From Sparassis latifolia (Eukaryota; Basidiomycota; Agaricomycetes; Polyporales; Sparassidaceae): a DNA stretch of 64,000 bases. Positions 23,643 to 36,646 of the stretch are shown here, piece after piece (position 1 is the stretch's first letter; every line of letters begins with the position of its first letter). Where the stretch lies: contig JAENRS010000022.1 of the NCBI GenBank assembly GCA_018466975.1, positions 744,001 through 808,000 on the forward strand, read 5' to 3'. A model generated the notes under the pieces. It was not told the origin of the DNA. It saw nothing but the letters and a program-made list of their open reading frames with translations, and did not search any database. Position numbers and translations under genes: made by a program.

Positions 23643-24659
23643 ATGTCTGAGTCTACTATGCCATCCGGAGACTTCACTTTGGATCCTCACACTGGTCCGT
23701 CGCGTTCCATCTGAGACCGTGAACATTCACTGACACAGAAACGCAGGTCTCACCTTCGTGCCTACCGTACGCCACGACACGTATCCCGCCATCGATATAT
23801 CCAAGGCCAACCTGGTTGGCAAGGTCGTGCTGGTCACTGGCGCATCTAAAGGCATTGGCAAGGGCATCGCTATTGCGTTCGCCAAAGCTGGGGTGTCGAG
23901 CTTGGTCCTCGTTGCTCGTTCTAACATGACCGCCCTCGAGACGGAGTGCCTGACTGCACAGCGTCCTGGACAGTCACTGAAGGTGCTTGCGCTCTCCGGG
24001 TTCGACACGACGGACCCGACACAGGTCGCAGATGCTGCCAAGAAGGTCAAGGAAACCTTTGGACGCCTAGATATTCTCGTCAACAATGCGGGCCTGGTAG
24101 AGCCCCTGCACCTGGTCGCAGACTCCGACCCTGCGGAGTGGTGGAAGGTCTGGGAGGTGAATATCCGCGGGACGTACAACGTTACACGTGCATTCCTCCC
24201 GTTGCTAATCGAGTGCGGCGGTGACAAGACCATTATCAACATGTCGAGTTTCTCTGCTCACCTCATCGTGCCCACGTGCTCTGCGTATCTGGTATGCTCG
24301 TTCATCTCTGCCTTTCCTCGTCTGCCCACGCGTTCACTTGTTACCAGACCTCGAAGCTGGCGATTTTGCGCCTCACCGAGCTGGTCGCGTTGGAGTACGG
24401 GTCTCAAGGTGTAATCGCCTACGCTGTACATCCCGGTTCGATTCCGACGGACATAACGGCGTCCATAGGAGAGAAATACCAGGAAGTTGTCGTAGACACC
24501 TTGGCGAGTGCCACGGACACGCTCGTGTGGCTCGTCAAGGAGCGTCGTGACTGGCTTTCTGGCCGCTATGTCAGCTGCCAGTGGGACGTCGAGGAGCTCT
24601 TGGCGAAGAAGCAGGAGATCGTGGCGGGTGATAAGCTGAAGGTCAGAATGATGGTATGA
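23643..24659 (+). CDS. Short-chain dehydrogenase/reductase, intact
   Basis: An NAD(P)-dependent oxidoreductase of unknown substrate. Exons 23643-23694, 23747-24291 (545 nt) and 24348-24659 (312 nt) give 302 residues. Cofactor motif TGASKGIG, NNAG, INMSS with the catalytic Ser 13 residues before Tyr, and the YxxxK active site (SAYL|TSK) are present; the last intron falls inside YxxxK. The C-terminal WDVEELLAKK...GDKLKVRMMV segment is shared by all array members. The start was chosen by match to the neighbour at 25559; an in-frame ATG at 23610 also exists. The neighbours are paralogues, so the cluster arose by tandem duplication. Confidence 0.88.
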
Positions 24660-25558
24660 TCGAAATGATAAGGTGACGCAGCGAAGCTGGCTCGAGAAGC
24701 TGTTATGTGTGAATAGTACTTGAAGCGTGAAGTTGTTTGATACAGCCGATTGTTGCGCTACTGGAAATTTGATAATAATCTATAGAAGAAACCCCGTTTG
24801 GGTGAAAATTCATGAGGGATTCAAGTCATAAAATTAGTCCAGTATCGTGCTGTGCATCAACGGACCTATATAGGACGGTGATAGCTTACGCGGAGAATAG
24901 GTGGACAGTATTGTTCTACAGCAACTGCCTATTGTGTCACTTCTGCACTTCTGCGGTGTACCAGCGCTTATCTATCCTCTCTCGGTCGATCATCGAATTT
25001 GGAAAGAACACAGCGTAGGTCGGGTTGCAAAATGAAAGCTCACGATTGGTCAGGGCCCCAGGGGTTCATCTCCAATAGGGGGCGACAACCAAGGTCCGCC
25101 CTATGTGCGAGGGCCTATTACTCCGCAGAACCAGTCCGAAAGGTGTGTTGTGTATATGCGTCTTGTTGTTTCCGGTAGCAACCTGGCAAATTTTGAATGC
25201 AGAAATGCAGTTGAATGAGGATGAGTCGCATTTCACGCAAGTGTTCGTATCTATCCATAAATTTCACAAATGTTTTTTCCACGTACATGTCTGGTCTCTG
25301 ACTGCGTGCGCAGTGCATGCCCCTGGCCGCCAGGGAGGCTTGATGCTGCGTAAGCAATGACTCCTTACTTTGCGACGCGTTGTTCTTTGTCACGAAATTG
25401 TGAATGATTCAGCATCTCGGGAAGACCTTCGCGTTGAGCTGCTCGAAACGCTGATTATCAAGCCACGTTACATCGTAAGTTAAAAGCTCGCATCACTTAA
25501 CCAGATCTTCTCACGTTCAGACATTTCTAAAACCGCATCAGACATTGTCTTCTTAGCC
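24660..25558. other. Intergenic, no gene seen
   Basis: Spacer between two SDR genes; short frames only. Confidence 0.5.
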
Positions 25559-26586
25559 ATGTCCGATGTTACTTCCCCTGCCCGCGACGTCCCGGACTTC
25601 CTTCTCGATCCCCACAACGGTAAGCCGTGATTTTCTTTCGTGCAATCACAGTTCACCAACGACTGTGCACAGGCCGCACCTTTGTGCCTAATGCACACCA
25701 CGACTCATATCCCGCCATCGACCTCGCCAAGGTCGACCTACCGGGCAAGGTTGTGCTCGTCACAGGCGCATCCAAAGGCATCGGCAAGGCGACCGCGCTA
25801 GCCTTCGCAAGAGTTGGCGTATTGGGCCTCGTGCTCGTCGCGCGCTCCGACATGGAGACTCTCAAGGCAGAGTGCCTCGCTGTGCAGCGTCCCGGGCGCC
25901 CACTGAAAGTGCTGACGCTCTCTGGCGTTGATGCCACGGACCCCGGGCATGTCGACGATGCCGCGAGGAAGGTCCAAGAGACCTTCGGACGCCTGGATGT
26001 CGTGATTAACAATGCTGGTTTTATGGAGACGCTTCTCCCCATTATCAAGTCGGACCCTAACGAGTGGTGGAAAACCTGGGAAGTTAATGTTCGTGGGACG
26101 TTCAACGTCACACGCTCCTTCCTACCTCTCCTCATCGAGAGCGGAGGCGACAAGACTATCATCAACATGTCGAGCATTGCTGCCCACCTCGTTCTGCCTC
26201 AGGGTTCTGCCTACACGGTACGCTTTCTCTTACTACTGCATGACACGCCAACCTGATTGTTTGCGCATCATCAGACGTCCAAGTTAGCACTGTTACGTTT
26301 CACAGAATGTATTATGGCGGAACACGGGGACCAGGGCGTCCTCGCCTATGCTGCCGACCCCGGTGCGATTGCCACCGACATGGCTAAGGCGTTACCCGAC
26401 GTTATGCAGAGCATGCTTATTGATACGCTTGAACTGGCGGCGAACGGCGTTGTATGGCTCGCGCGGGAGCGCAGGCCGTGGCTGGCCGGGCGGTACGTGA
26501 GCTTTATATGGGACGTGGATGAGTTGTCTGCCAAGGAGAAGGAGATCGTAGCTGGAGATAAGCTCAAGGTCAAGCTGGTCATCTGA
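25559..26586 (+). CDS. Short-chain dehydrogenase/reductase, intact
   Basis: Exons 25559-25619, 25673-26217 (545 nt) and 26275-26586 (312 nt) give 305 residues. The cofactor loop TGASKGIG, NNAG, catalytic Ser (INMSS) and SAYT|TSK active site are intact, again with the last intron inside YxxxK. The ending GDKLKVKLVI is the array-specific tail. Compared with the 23643 copy it differs in the first exon (three codons longer) and at MAEHGDQGVLAYAADPGA, so it is an older duplicate. Substrate unknown. Confidence 0.88.
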
Positions 26587-27029
26587 CGGTACGGAGAAAT
26601 CAGAGAGCTGCGGAGGTGCGACTGACCCGTCCCGCGGATCTTACGTGTGCGTTTTGGTTGGCATACATGGTATTAACGCTCACATGTCTAGATTGTAGTA
26701 ACCCGAAGCACATCTAGGATAAAAATTCGGCGCTCACCCGGTTTCGAATGCATCTTTTGCCAAAATCACAGGTCCAGCGCATCGTGACAATCCACTTCAA
26801 CACCGCCTTCTTGTTTCAATTTGATGCGTGGTTAAATATTGCCTGAGTGTTTCCAAGCTGCATTTTCTGAAGCAATTTTTCTGGCTTCCTGCTCGTTTCT
26901 CATAGGACGCGAACTTGTGCAGACTACAGGTCCGTGGTGCGGTGGCTGGACATTTAGTTAAATTGCTTCCACTCACAACGAATTTCGCGGACCCCGAGGA
27001 GGTCACGAATGCGGCTGGAAGGTGGAACG
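26587..27029. other. Intergenic, no gene seen
   Basis: 3' flank of the SDR gene; nothing supported. Confidence 0.5.
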
Positions 27030-27597
27030 GATAACTGGGGATCGATGTCGGTTATATGGAGCATCCCAAACCGCTCGTGCGCAGCGATTCGCTCGATTGG
27101 TGGAAGGTAAAGGAGGTAAAAATCCGTGCGACGTAACAACCGCTCGCGTTATTCCCCTGCCCATCAAATACGGGAGCTACAAGTAACTCAGGGGCCGTTG
27201 ACTTCGGGGCATGCCCAACCTTCACAGCGAAGTAGTAGGTAACGATGCATTTGTCAAATCACTGAAGCGACAATCTTAACTTGGCGACTTAAGCAGCAAA
27301 TTCTCTTGCGTATAGGTTGAACGGAGTCAATCGTGGGTAACGGCGGTGTCCTGACATTTTCACATCCCCGCCAAACGCCTACATAGTTGAGTGCCTCTGT
27401 TTCGCCCCTACTCCACGCATCACTCGTTGATACGCACGAGCTTGCAGCACATAGTATTTTTGGCTTGTTGCAAAGCAGAGGGAATTACTTGTCTGCCCCT
27501 GTTTAGCAGCGATTGTGACATCAGCTAGCTCGAGGCGTAAAGCAGGAGATTCAATGCGGAGGAGCGACACACGAAGATCCAGGATGATAGTGTTTGA
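27030..27597 (+). pseudogene. Decayed SDR relic
   Basis: Fragments of the family remain in order: GYMEHPKPLVRSDSLDWWKV, then a stop where the paralogues read RGTYNVT, and later a segment reading SLVDTHELAAHSIFGLL followed by several stops where the last exon would be. The cofactor domain is missing. Confidence 0.7.
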
Positions 27598-28258
27598 AAG
27601 TTCTGGTTATGACTTCAATTGAATTTCATTAGAAGGGTTTTCCGGGTCATTGCGTATATATGATCCACAGCTTTCTATGTAGAGGTGCAAGTTGTTACTG
27701 GGTGTAGTTTATCTGCGACACTGAGGTCTGAAAGCGGAATGTGTATTAACTTTTATGGCAGGTAAGTATCCTGAAGTTGTTTCTTGCCCGTCAGCCAAGT
27801 GAGCGCGCGTATACGCAGCGCTCACCGTCTTGATTAATTGCGGCTTGCTACGTTATCACCAGATAAATTTCGTCAAAAATCCTGAGTCTCTTTGCAAAGA
27901 CCAGCGAAGACGTCACGCGTGCCCAGATGTATATCATCCTGCTGTCGTGTCGAACGTCTCTTTTGGCTTTAACTACAACCTGCATAATTCTCTCTCTTAT
28001 ACTACAACTCGACGTTTCATCGGGGCTCCGTCAATACCGGTGAACCTTAACCTCGCAAGATGCCGGGAAGAGCCGAAGGGCACATGGATTGCGATCGCCG
28101 ATTTGACGTGGACGTTGTGCTTGAATGAGCCATCCGACCTCTCCATCGCTGCCCATAGCTTGCAGGTTCGGTGCGTGTCCTCCATCTCCCTCATATGTCG
28201 TCTCCTGACACGCCACAGTACCCACTGATCAGTGGCTGGTCACGCACTTGCAGCCATC
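27598..28258. other. Upstream flank with one unexplained open frame
   Basis: An open plus-strand frame (27830-28228) could hold upstream exons of the next gene, but I cannot connect it in phase. Confidence 0.4.
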
Positions 28259-31179
28259 ATGGTCGATTGGCCAGGTGAAACAGTGCTTGCTCGCCAAGTT
28301 CCTTTCACCCACCACCTCAGTCATTCCTTCTGCTATAAGTCGCAAACCTCGTCCAATTTCTCCCATTACTTTTGGAACGGACGCCAACGGCTCTAATGGC
28401 TCTGATACTGACTCTGAGCTCGAGTTCGACGCGCAGTACCTCAAATTCAAATATACGCCAGGCCCATCTGTACCTGCGTCCACGGCTGGAGCTTCGTCCT
28501 CTTCTCATAACCAGCCTTCTACTACTATTCCTGAGCGGTATTCTCTTATCGCATTCTCTACCAGCCAACTTCTCGAGGATCACTTTCACCTGTCGTGGTA
28601 TGCGTTCCGTTCGTACGAGCTCCTCGAGCTACATGCAGGGCCCGGTCTCGTATCCCTTCCGCGTGGTGTACTGGATGACTATGTCCATCCATACTTCGAG
28701 GCGCGCGTGTGGGCTCTCCGCGTTGCCCCTGCGACATCTGGAGACGTTCTGCGAAAGCACCGAACGAAGCGCAAGGAGGATGACCGGGGCGAGGAAGCGA
28801 AAGATTCGCAGAGGGAGAGAGGCAGTCGTAGGAAGATGGAATGGCGCGTGCGATGGCTTGTCATCCACCAGGGCGTCTTTAAGCTCTGCAATCACCGTAA
28901 TGTGAGTCCCGACGGCTTCTGTATGTGTCTCGATCTATCGCGGATGATCCATCTGATGATTTGTGTTGACGCCACTCGCAGCGAGGGGTTGACCGTCGGG
29001 CGCTGCCAGTCAACGCGGAAACAGTGTTGGGCGCTGCGCCATTTTGTTTGAGGCGTACCTGAATGGAAGCTGAACTTATTCTTAGGATCCCTCGCCAGCG
29101 CATAGCTCATCTATGAGCGCGCTGCTAGCTCTACGCGGGGCCGAGCACTTGCAGCTCCACATGTTCCGGCGCACGCTCTCACCTCAACGCCCGACCTCTC
29201 CGCCTTCCTCTGCCACTCCCATGCCAATTCCAATGGCGAGTCCGTCGCGCAGCATGGCACGTACGCCTCTCGTCTCACCAGCGCTACAGGCGCGCTCGCA
29301 CATACAGCAACATCCCAGCTCACCGGTAGAGGAGAGCGATCTCGAAGGCGACACGCACGGGCATTCGCGCATCGTGTGCGCCAAATTTCGGGTGTATCCA
29401 CCCTCTCAAGCTCATGAGATTCAGTCCCGAGCAGGCGTCGGTGCATTATCAAGTACGGCAACTGAAGAGCACAGAGAGCGCAGGAGCCTCGATGGGGGCG
29501 GTTGGTGGCGCCGCGGATCGAAAGATGAGCTGGCCCACATAGGTAGCAATGCAGGTATTATGCATGAAGGTCTCGAAGACGATGCAAAGGTAGAGGATGA
29601 AGCTGTTTGGGTGATTATGGATATGTTGACGGATGAAGGTGTGTTGATAAAGCTTGAGGCCATCTTTATCGCTGCTGTTCGCGAGCAACGGCCACGTCCG
29701 TTTACGCGTTTGATACCTGGATGCTGATGCTTTATGTTTCCAGCATTTGCAAACGTTCTACGAGTGCTACATAGGGATGCCCCTCGCACGTGTGTTTCCT
29801 CGTTCTTTTCCCCAGATCGTTCTCCTTTGTCTCCCCAATCCCATCCAGTTGAGGGGTACAGGTTCCCTGACACATCGCATGCGTCGCCGTCCTTTTCTAC
29901 ATCTCCCAGATCAGTTTCCCGGGCAGCGAACTCCCTCCATACAAGTCCACAAGAGACCCATAGGCAAGGCCCAACCGCCGGCACAGGGACGTCGTTGAAA
30001 GCTCCTTGTCCATATCCAGAGTGGCGTCTCGCCGTTGCCACTCGCGCACGGCGCGCCGGCCTTGGCGAGGTTGGACGTGCAACAGAGGCTTGGCTGCTTG
30101 GCTCGGAAGCGACTGATTATATTCAAGACAAGACACGAGATCAACGTGTTACAAGAGAGGAAAGCAGCGACAGCGAACCTGATGACGACGGTGGACGTGA
30201 GGATAAATCTGAGGGATCTGACGTTGGCGACACTGATCCAATGAGCCCGGACTCTGATGCGGACGACCCTATTTGGACAGGCGCACACCCCCACTACCTT
30301 GCGGGTGACTTCAGTGGTGACGAGAGCTCAGACGAAGAATCCAACGAAAGCGACAGTAACTCTGAGCGGGAATGGGAATCCTGGGCCGACGATCTGCCAA
30401 GGCAGTGGCACTGCACGCGACAGGCACGTCCGAGAAAACCCAGCGCCCCGGAAAACCGGGTGTCAGTCGTCTCGTCTGCATGGGCGGGCACATCTGACAA
30501 TCCCAGGACGCGACACGATGTCGATAGTAGCCCTAGATCAGGTTCGCCTCCTCCTGCGCTGGCAACCTTCTCATCTATGGAATCCTTGCTGTGGCATACT
30601 TCGCGGAGTCCGCCCGTGCGTGCGCGTCCGCAGACACCACCTGCGGACGAGGAAGCTCTGTCGTCTTCTCTTCCCATGCCAATATCACGTCCGCGTTCGC
30701 CACTGTCTTCACTATTGGATGACGGGCCGCCTTTCAGCTCGTATATGCCACAGTCGTATGAAGATCCAGGAGCCCGTGCAAGTTCATACGAGTCCGGGGC
30801 CAAGGGCGCGAAGGTGGTGGTCCCAATGCACATGGCAATGACCACCATCACGTCCACTGTTAGTGTCGGTGAGACCGGTGAGCGCAAGAGTCGATGGAAG
30901 ACCAAGAGAAAGGAGAAGGTCAAGGATAAGCCGGCGAAGAAGCTGATAAAGGAGAGGGGGGAGAAGGAGAAGGGTGAACCAACTCAGACGAGTCATGCGC
31001 TCCCCAACGCGTTCCTTCGGCCCTCTAAGCTGAAGGTGTCTACGGAACTTGGTCCCGGACTGTCGTCTACCCCGGTGTCGTCGGGGAATACTCTTGCTCC
31101 GCCGCCTGATCCCGTCTCGGCGGTGAGCATGAGCAGCATTCATAGCTTGCGGTTTGTGACGCCAGAGTGGAGTGATTGA
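28259..31179 (+). CDS. Large low-complexity protein, possible PH-like region
   Basis: Model: 28259-28274, 28321-28901, 29086-29638 and 29744-31179, all in phase, about 861 residues. The ordered part includes YSLIAFSTSQLLEDHFHLSWY, DDYVHPYFEARVW and MEWRVRWLVIHQGVFKLC. The last segment followed by a basic/acidic loop and RIVCAKFRV suggests a PH-like fold, by inference only. NVLRVLHRDAP and PYPEWRLAVATRARRAGLG look conserved. The rest is Ser/Asp/Glu-rich (ESSDSEPDDDGG, SSDEESNESDSNSE) and ends with a Lys-rich stretch. The first exon is the weakest part of the model. I know of no function; it resembles hypothetical proteins common in basidiomycetes. Confidence 0.6.
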
Positions 31180-31500
31180 AGTGCTGTTGCTGTAATTTGT
31201 CCTCTTATTCTCGGTAGCGACAGACATCGGAAATTTCAGGACCTCAATAATGCTAATGAATTCATATAGCCGTGGTTATGGATTACTTATTTGACCGGTC
31301 CAGGGTCCAAGGTCTTGAATTATGATGAGAGGAATCAGTTTATCGAACGGGCCTCCAATGATTTCAATATGATTGTCACAATCATGCTTCTACGAATATG
31401 ACTGGCGGTTACATCATCTGCAAGGCACTGCGGTCTTTAGGAGTACGACGGTCACTACTTTGGTACTACCCTCCGCCTCATATATTCTCTCAGCATCCAT
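31180..31500. other. Space between converging genes
   Basis: 3' flanks of the large hypothetical gene and the minus-strand SDR; no gene. Confidence 0.5.
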
Positions 31501-32529
31501 TCAGACAATCATCCTGACCTTGAGCTTGTCACCGTCGATGATCTCCTGCTTCTTCGCCAGGACTTCCTCCATATCCCACAAGCACTTCACGTAGCGTCCA
31601 GAGAGCCACGCCCGACGCTCTCGCAACAGCCACAGGAGCGTGTCCGTGGCCAGTGCCATGGTGTCTATGAGCGTATGCTCCCAGTCCTTGCCCAAGAACA
31701 GCCCCATGTCCGTTCTGATGGAACCGGGATGGACAGCATAAGCGATGACACCTTGAGAGCCGTACTCAGTCACGAGCAGTTCCGTGAAGCGCAGCATAGC
31801 GAGCTTCGTTGTCTGGCGACGAGGAGCAGTTGTCAGTAGGGTGCACGCAACAGGTGCAAAACGGACAGTACCAGGTACGCGGAGCCCATGGGTAGGATGT
31901 GGTGCGCCGCCGCACTTGACATGTTTATGATCGTCTTGTCGCCGCCGCATTCGATAAGCAGGGGAAGAAAAGCGCGCGTGACGTTGTACGTCCCACGGAT
32001 GTTCACCTCCCAGACCTTCCACCACTCGAGCGGGTCGGACTCGGCAATCAGGTGCATAGACTCCATGAGGCCTGCGTTGTTGATGAGGATATCCAGGCGT
32101 CCGAAAGTCTCCTTAGCCTTCTTCGCAGCCTCAGTGACGTGCGACGGGTCCGTGGTGTCAACGCCGGAGAGCGCCAGCACCTTCAAAGCCTGCCCTGGGC
32201 GCTGTGCCGCGAGACACTCGGCCTCAAGGGCCTTCATGTTCGAGCGTGCGATGAGGATGAGGCCCGACGCACCAGCCTTGGCGAATGCGAGGGCTATGCC
32301 CTTCCCGATGCCCTTGGACGCACCAGTGATGAGCACGACCTTTCCTGAAAGGTCGGCAGTGCTGGGATCGATGAAGGGGTAAGTGTCGTGGTGGAGAGTA
32401 GGGACAAAGGAGAACCCTGTATTCCACGATGATCACACTACACTTATGATGTAGTAGGGAACGTGACCAACCGTTATGAGGATCCTGGGTAAAGTCTGGG
32501 ATCTCCGTAAAAGATGTATTGTTCTGCAT
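31501..32529 (-). CDS. Short-chain dehydrogenase/reductase, intact
   Basis: Exons 32529-32472, 32416-31872 (545 nt) and 31812-31501 (312 nt) give 304 residues. TGASKGIG, NNAG, INMSS and SAYL|TTK are all intact, with the last intron again between Tyr and Lys. The tail reads GDKLKVRMIV. Its closest neighbour in sequence is the 23643 copy although it lies on the opposite strand, so duplication here included an inversion. Substrate unknown. Confidence 0.88.
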
Positions 32530-34765
32530 CGTGGAGAGGAATGCTGTTTGGATGAGAACACTGTGGACCCAAAGTGCGAGCTTTATACCTCTTATCTAGG
32601 CTGCAGGCGACATCCGGCCTTGGAATGCCGGGAGGACGCATACCGGCTGTGGGTGAACACTAATCCATGATCATTCGAATCGGCTGAGCATCTTCTGTTG
32701 CCTGCAGGGCGCGTACGCCACTAAGCTGACAGAAAGACCGATGGGCGGAGTGAGCGTCTCGGTGAGAAACAGGCTGAATCATCAACGTACTTTGACGCTG
32801 ATCAAGCAAAGCTGGTAGCTGCTAGACCTGCGGCATGAGGAGAGGAAATATCCCAGGTAATTTGGTCAATCTATCAGGGATCTGCGTGGCTGATGGAATG
32901 TTATACAGTGCTGTACAGCACTGGAAAGCTCTGCCCAGCAACTTCAATCTCTCTGATATAGGCCTTGACGACAAGTCCAGCTTTGACTGCCCCGGATGTG
33001 GCCTGAGGAGCCTCGGCGCATGAATAACTGATCTGGAACTTCGATCTCTCCGACGAGCTTGGCCCGGGAAGAACGGGATGAGCTCACTCCGGGAAAAACG
33101 GACTAAGACTTTCCCGCGGGAAACACGGAAGACAGAGGATCGGCGATGGCCGACCAGCGCCTAGTGACGCGTCGCGCGACTGAGAGCGTTCACAACCTCG
33201 TCCCCGTTTTGCCGCATCGCATGGTACTTGGGTGAGTCGCCAAACCATTTCTGAGTCTCTCTGCTATAACTCCCCTTAACGTCAGCGGTGATTACCAGCA
33301 AACTGGATCCCAAACCTCAATCGCTCCGGTTGTCGACGTTTCCCATCTGCAACTCCGAAAGTGATTGATGTGATGGCCCAAACCACGGAAAAAGCATTGT
33401 TCAGCGCGCTCCAGAAGGATTTAGACTGCATGCGCGTTCGAAATTTACGTGTTTAATACACCCCCAATTCCATTGGAGACGGATACAGTCTTGGCACTCC
33501 AGTAACAAATTTGAATGCCAGATCTACCAAGGGAGCACATTCTTGCGGCTTTGCTATTATCCCGATATCTGATGTCCAGCCAGTCTCACGCAGGGCTACT
33601 CAGGAAGGTACGGTTCTTAGTTTTTCTTTTACCCAACACCCACCATCTGTTTCATCGCATGACGTTCGTTCTGCGACGCGAGGAGAGGCACCCTGTTGTC
33701 TGTCTGTTTCATTTTACTGTACGACAACCGCACAGATGTGACTATTTCTGCATTTCATCCGTGCGTAGACTGGCTAGCACCTTGTGGCTAGCTTGCTAGC
33801 TGATCACTTCAATTCAGGCACTCGATCCAAATCACCACACAGGCATCATGCGTTGCAAAATTCAAATTTACTTTTCCTCATCAGTCGGACATCAACGGCG
33901 TCAATCCTATAGAATCACCCGCTCGGTAATATGCAGGGTTGGTGTTATCTCCGCGCATCATATAGCGTATTCTGTTCGTAACAATTTCATGACTCATCCT
34001 TGCCACGTATAGCCTACATCAACCTTGTAGTGTGAGTAGTGAGCTATACTCATTTGCCGTTTCACTGACAAGGCTATCACGTCCCAGAGTGAGATCCCTG
34101 TTTCTCCCACTCAGACTTCAGGTACGTACCACTTATTCCAGCGAAACCATAAGTCCAGGTAAGTCCAGATTTGCGGAATAGACTAGTTCTCACCGTCCGA
34201 CTTCACTGGTCGAATCTTGTTCATTAGGAATCGACTGTCCTTCTACGCAAAGTATCTGGCGTCTCCCAAGGACGTTCTTCCCGTGCTCTGCATAGATAAT
34301 GAGAACTTGACAAGGATGCTGTCGCTGTCCTCTCCCTATATCGAGCGGACCACACTTCGTGTCAACGTCACTCCTTTGGCCTGTGGTTTGCCAAGACCGG
34401 ACGTGATCTAAACTTCCTCTACGACGTCGAGCTTTTTCTTCCTTCTCAGAGTATCTCGGGGATCTCAGTGCTGCTTCTACGGAATTTTTGGGGTGGTGCA
34501 TTGTTAGATGCCTTCCATTGGCCAGTTTATTATCGGTGATCTACTTGCAGTGCCATGAGCTGACATCTTGCGGGATCGTCGTCAGAACACTCGCGTTTGG
34601 GTCGAGCGGTCGAAAGGTAAGTACATAGAGCAGCGCTGCACATCCCAAAGACACTGATATGGTTCTCAAGAGCACCTTACCAATAAACTACATCGTAGGA
34701 CATCATGGACAACGCTACGACGTGGTTCTACTCTCCATCTTTACTCTCATACCGTCTTAGATTGC
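32530..34765. other. Long intergenic stretch, no confident gene
   Basis: Short frames at 33511-33799 and 34190-34501 have no recognisable motif. A GGGAAAAACGGA-type repeat occurs near 33068-33130. Confidence 0.4.
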
Positions 34766-35745
34766 TCACACGACCATCCTAAACTTCAGCTTGTCCCCCT
34801 CCACGATTTCCTGCGTCTTTTGTAGTAGCTCGTCGACGTCCCACTGCGTGCTGACGTAGCGGCCGCCGAGCCATTCCCTCCGCTCCCTTGCAAGCCACAC
34901 TATACTGTGCGCGGCCAGTTCCGGAGTGTCGATCAGTCTCTTCTTCACCTCTTCAGGCAAATCCGCATTCATGTCAGTCGGCGTTGCGCAAGGATGGACT
35001 GCATATGCAAGGACACCCTGATCTCCGTGGTCCTCCATGAGAAGTTCCGTGAACCGCATCAGCGCAAACTTGGACGTCTAGAGGAGGTGAACTTAGCAGC
35101 CAATAAATTTGTTCGCCGGAACTCGTACCTGGTATGCCGAGCAGTGTTTTATGGCCCAGTGTGCCGCTGCACTGACTAGATTCATGATAGTCCTGTCGCC
35201 TCCGCACTTGGTGAGGAGAGGGAGGAACGCGTGTGTGACATTGAACGTCCCTCGCATGTTGACCTCCCATGTCCTCCACCACTCGTTGGGGTCCGTTTCA
35301 CCCATCGTCTTCCAAGGATCCGCGTACCCGGCATTGTTGATTATGATATCAAGGCGTCCGAACATCTCTTCGACCCGCCTGGCTGCGTCTGAGACCTGCT
35401 CTAAGTTCGTAATATCGACCGCAAGCGTCAAGACCTTGAGCGCATGTCCGGGTCGCTGCGCCGCCAGACATGCCGCCTCAGTTGTCGCAGTATCCGAGCG
35501 CGCAAGGAGGACGAGTCCAGAAACCGCTGCCTGGGCGAATGCGATGGCCATTGGCCTGCCGATCCCCCGCGATGCGCCCGTGATGAGCACGACTTTGCCC
35601 GTCAAAGTCACGGTGGATTTGATCGGATCGATGGCGGGGTAGGTGTCGTAGCGCTTGGTTGGCACAAAGCCGACTCCTGCGTTCTGCTGTCTATACCTGA
35701 CGTTCTACATGGCGAACGACATGACTTACCCGTGTGTGCAGACAT
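34766..35745 (-). CDS. Short-chain dehydrogenase/reductase, intact, short first exon
   Basis: Exons 35745-35730 (16 nt), 35676-35129 (548 nt) and 35077-34766 (312 nt) give 291 residues. Motifs: TGASRGIG, NNAG, the catalytic Ser in NLVSAAAH exactly 13 residues before Tyr, and SAYQ|TSK. Compared with the 23643 type it has a much shorter N-terminus and one extra codon in exon 2. It shares this layout with the frameshifted copy at 20630, so these two form a second SDR subtype. A tail ending GDKLKFRMVV is present. Substrate unknown. Confidence 0.86.
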
Positions 35746-36297
35746 CGTGGACGGGTGAGAGTCTTGATAGACAATCTCTGGAATTCCTGTATTTGAACGC
35801 TATTAAAACACTTCGGCATTTGACGAGCGCTCGGTGGCATTGGCTGATACTTCTTGCGAAGGTGAGACAGGAAGCTGCTGTAGAACGCTGAAGAGAATAG
35901 CGAATTTCTCCGATGCGGCCGATGACCGAGCCAACTTAGGTCAGTTTCTGCGATCTCTTGCCCCTGCATGTCAGAGGTGCTGCGGCCATATACTGATGTT
36001 TTTTCAACATGATCATAACATTCCGGTACTACGAGCTTCGAAAAGGGCGCCAACGTTAATCATCTGGGTGGATAAGACCAGTCTCCTTACTTTAGTGTCC
36101 GACGTGTTGCTGAGACAATCACGGCGGGACAACAGCGGCGACCGCCGCGGATGGCCCTGTCACCGTGCGGCCTCGTGCCGTACGTCGATGCTGACTCGCG
36201 CATCCCCCCAACGCGCCAGCTACCAACGACAACGGCGCCCCAACGTCCGGGCGCGCTGCGCGCTCGACAAAGCACGCCACTAGTGGCGTATCACCAC
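35746..36297. other. Intergenic, no gene seen
   Basis: Contains a GC-rich patch around 36120-36280 without a coherent gene. Confidence 0.45.
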
Positions 36298-36369
36298 TCT
36301 CTATCATAATGTATCTAATACGCGTATCGGATACGCATTTCCCAATGGATGGAACGTTCTCAGCTATGC

Positions 36370-36545
36370 ATCAAGTTAACGATTGTTTCCTCCGACCGCG
36401 CCTAATGAGCAGCGGGAGAAGAGTGCGTGTATATTGTACATCCCACGTAGGTTGACCTCCATAGTTGTTCACCCTACGTCAAGGTCAATGTCTGTCATTG
36501 TCAATGGTGGGTCCATGAGGCTGGCGTTATTAACGACGTCTACGC
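36370..36545 (-). pseudogene. SDR relic inside duplication copy A
   Basis: The minus strand reads VVNNASLMDP, a stop, then TTMEVNLRGMYN, matching NNAGLMEP and WEVNIRGTYNVT of the SDR genes. Only this middle piece survives. Confidence 0.65.
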
Positions 36546-36646
36546 GCCATAAAAAAGTGAACTACGGACTCCTGCATGCTGATCTAGGGGTTCACAAAGT
36601 TTAATGCTCTACACTGGCATATGTGATACAGTGCAGCATGAAAGAT

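Noticed and set aside
27830..28228. A 132-codon open frame upstream of the large hypothetical gene
   Set aside because: Could be coding, but it starts with a non-ATG codon and cannot be joined in phase to the gene at 28259; kept only as a note.
20630..35745. The SDR array as a secondary-metabolite cluster
   Set aside because: No polyketide synthase, terpene synthase, NRPS, P450 or transporter lies among the copies; tandem duplication alone explains the array.
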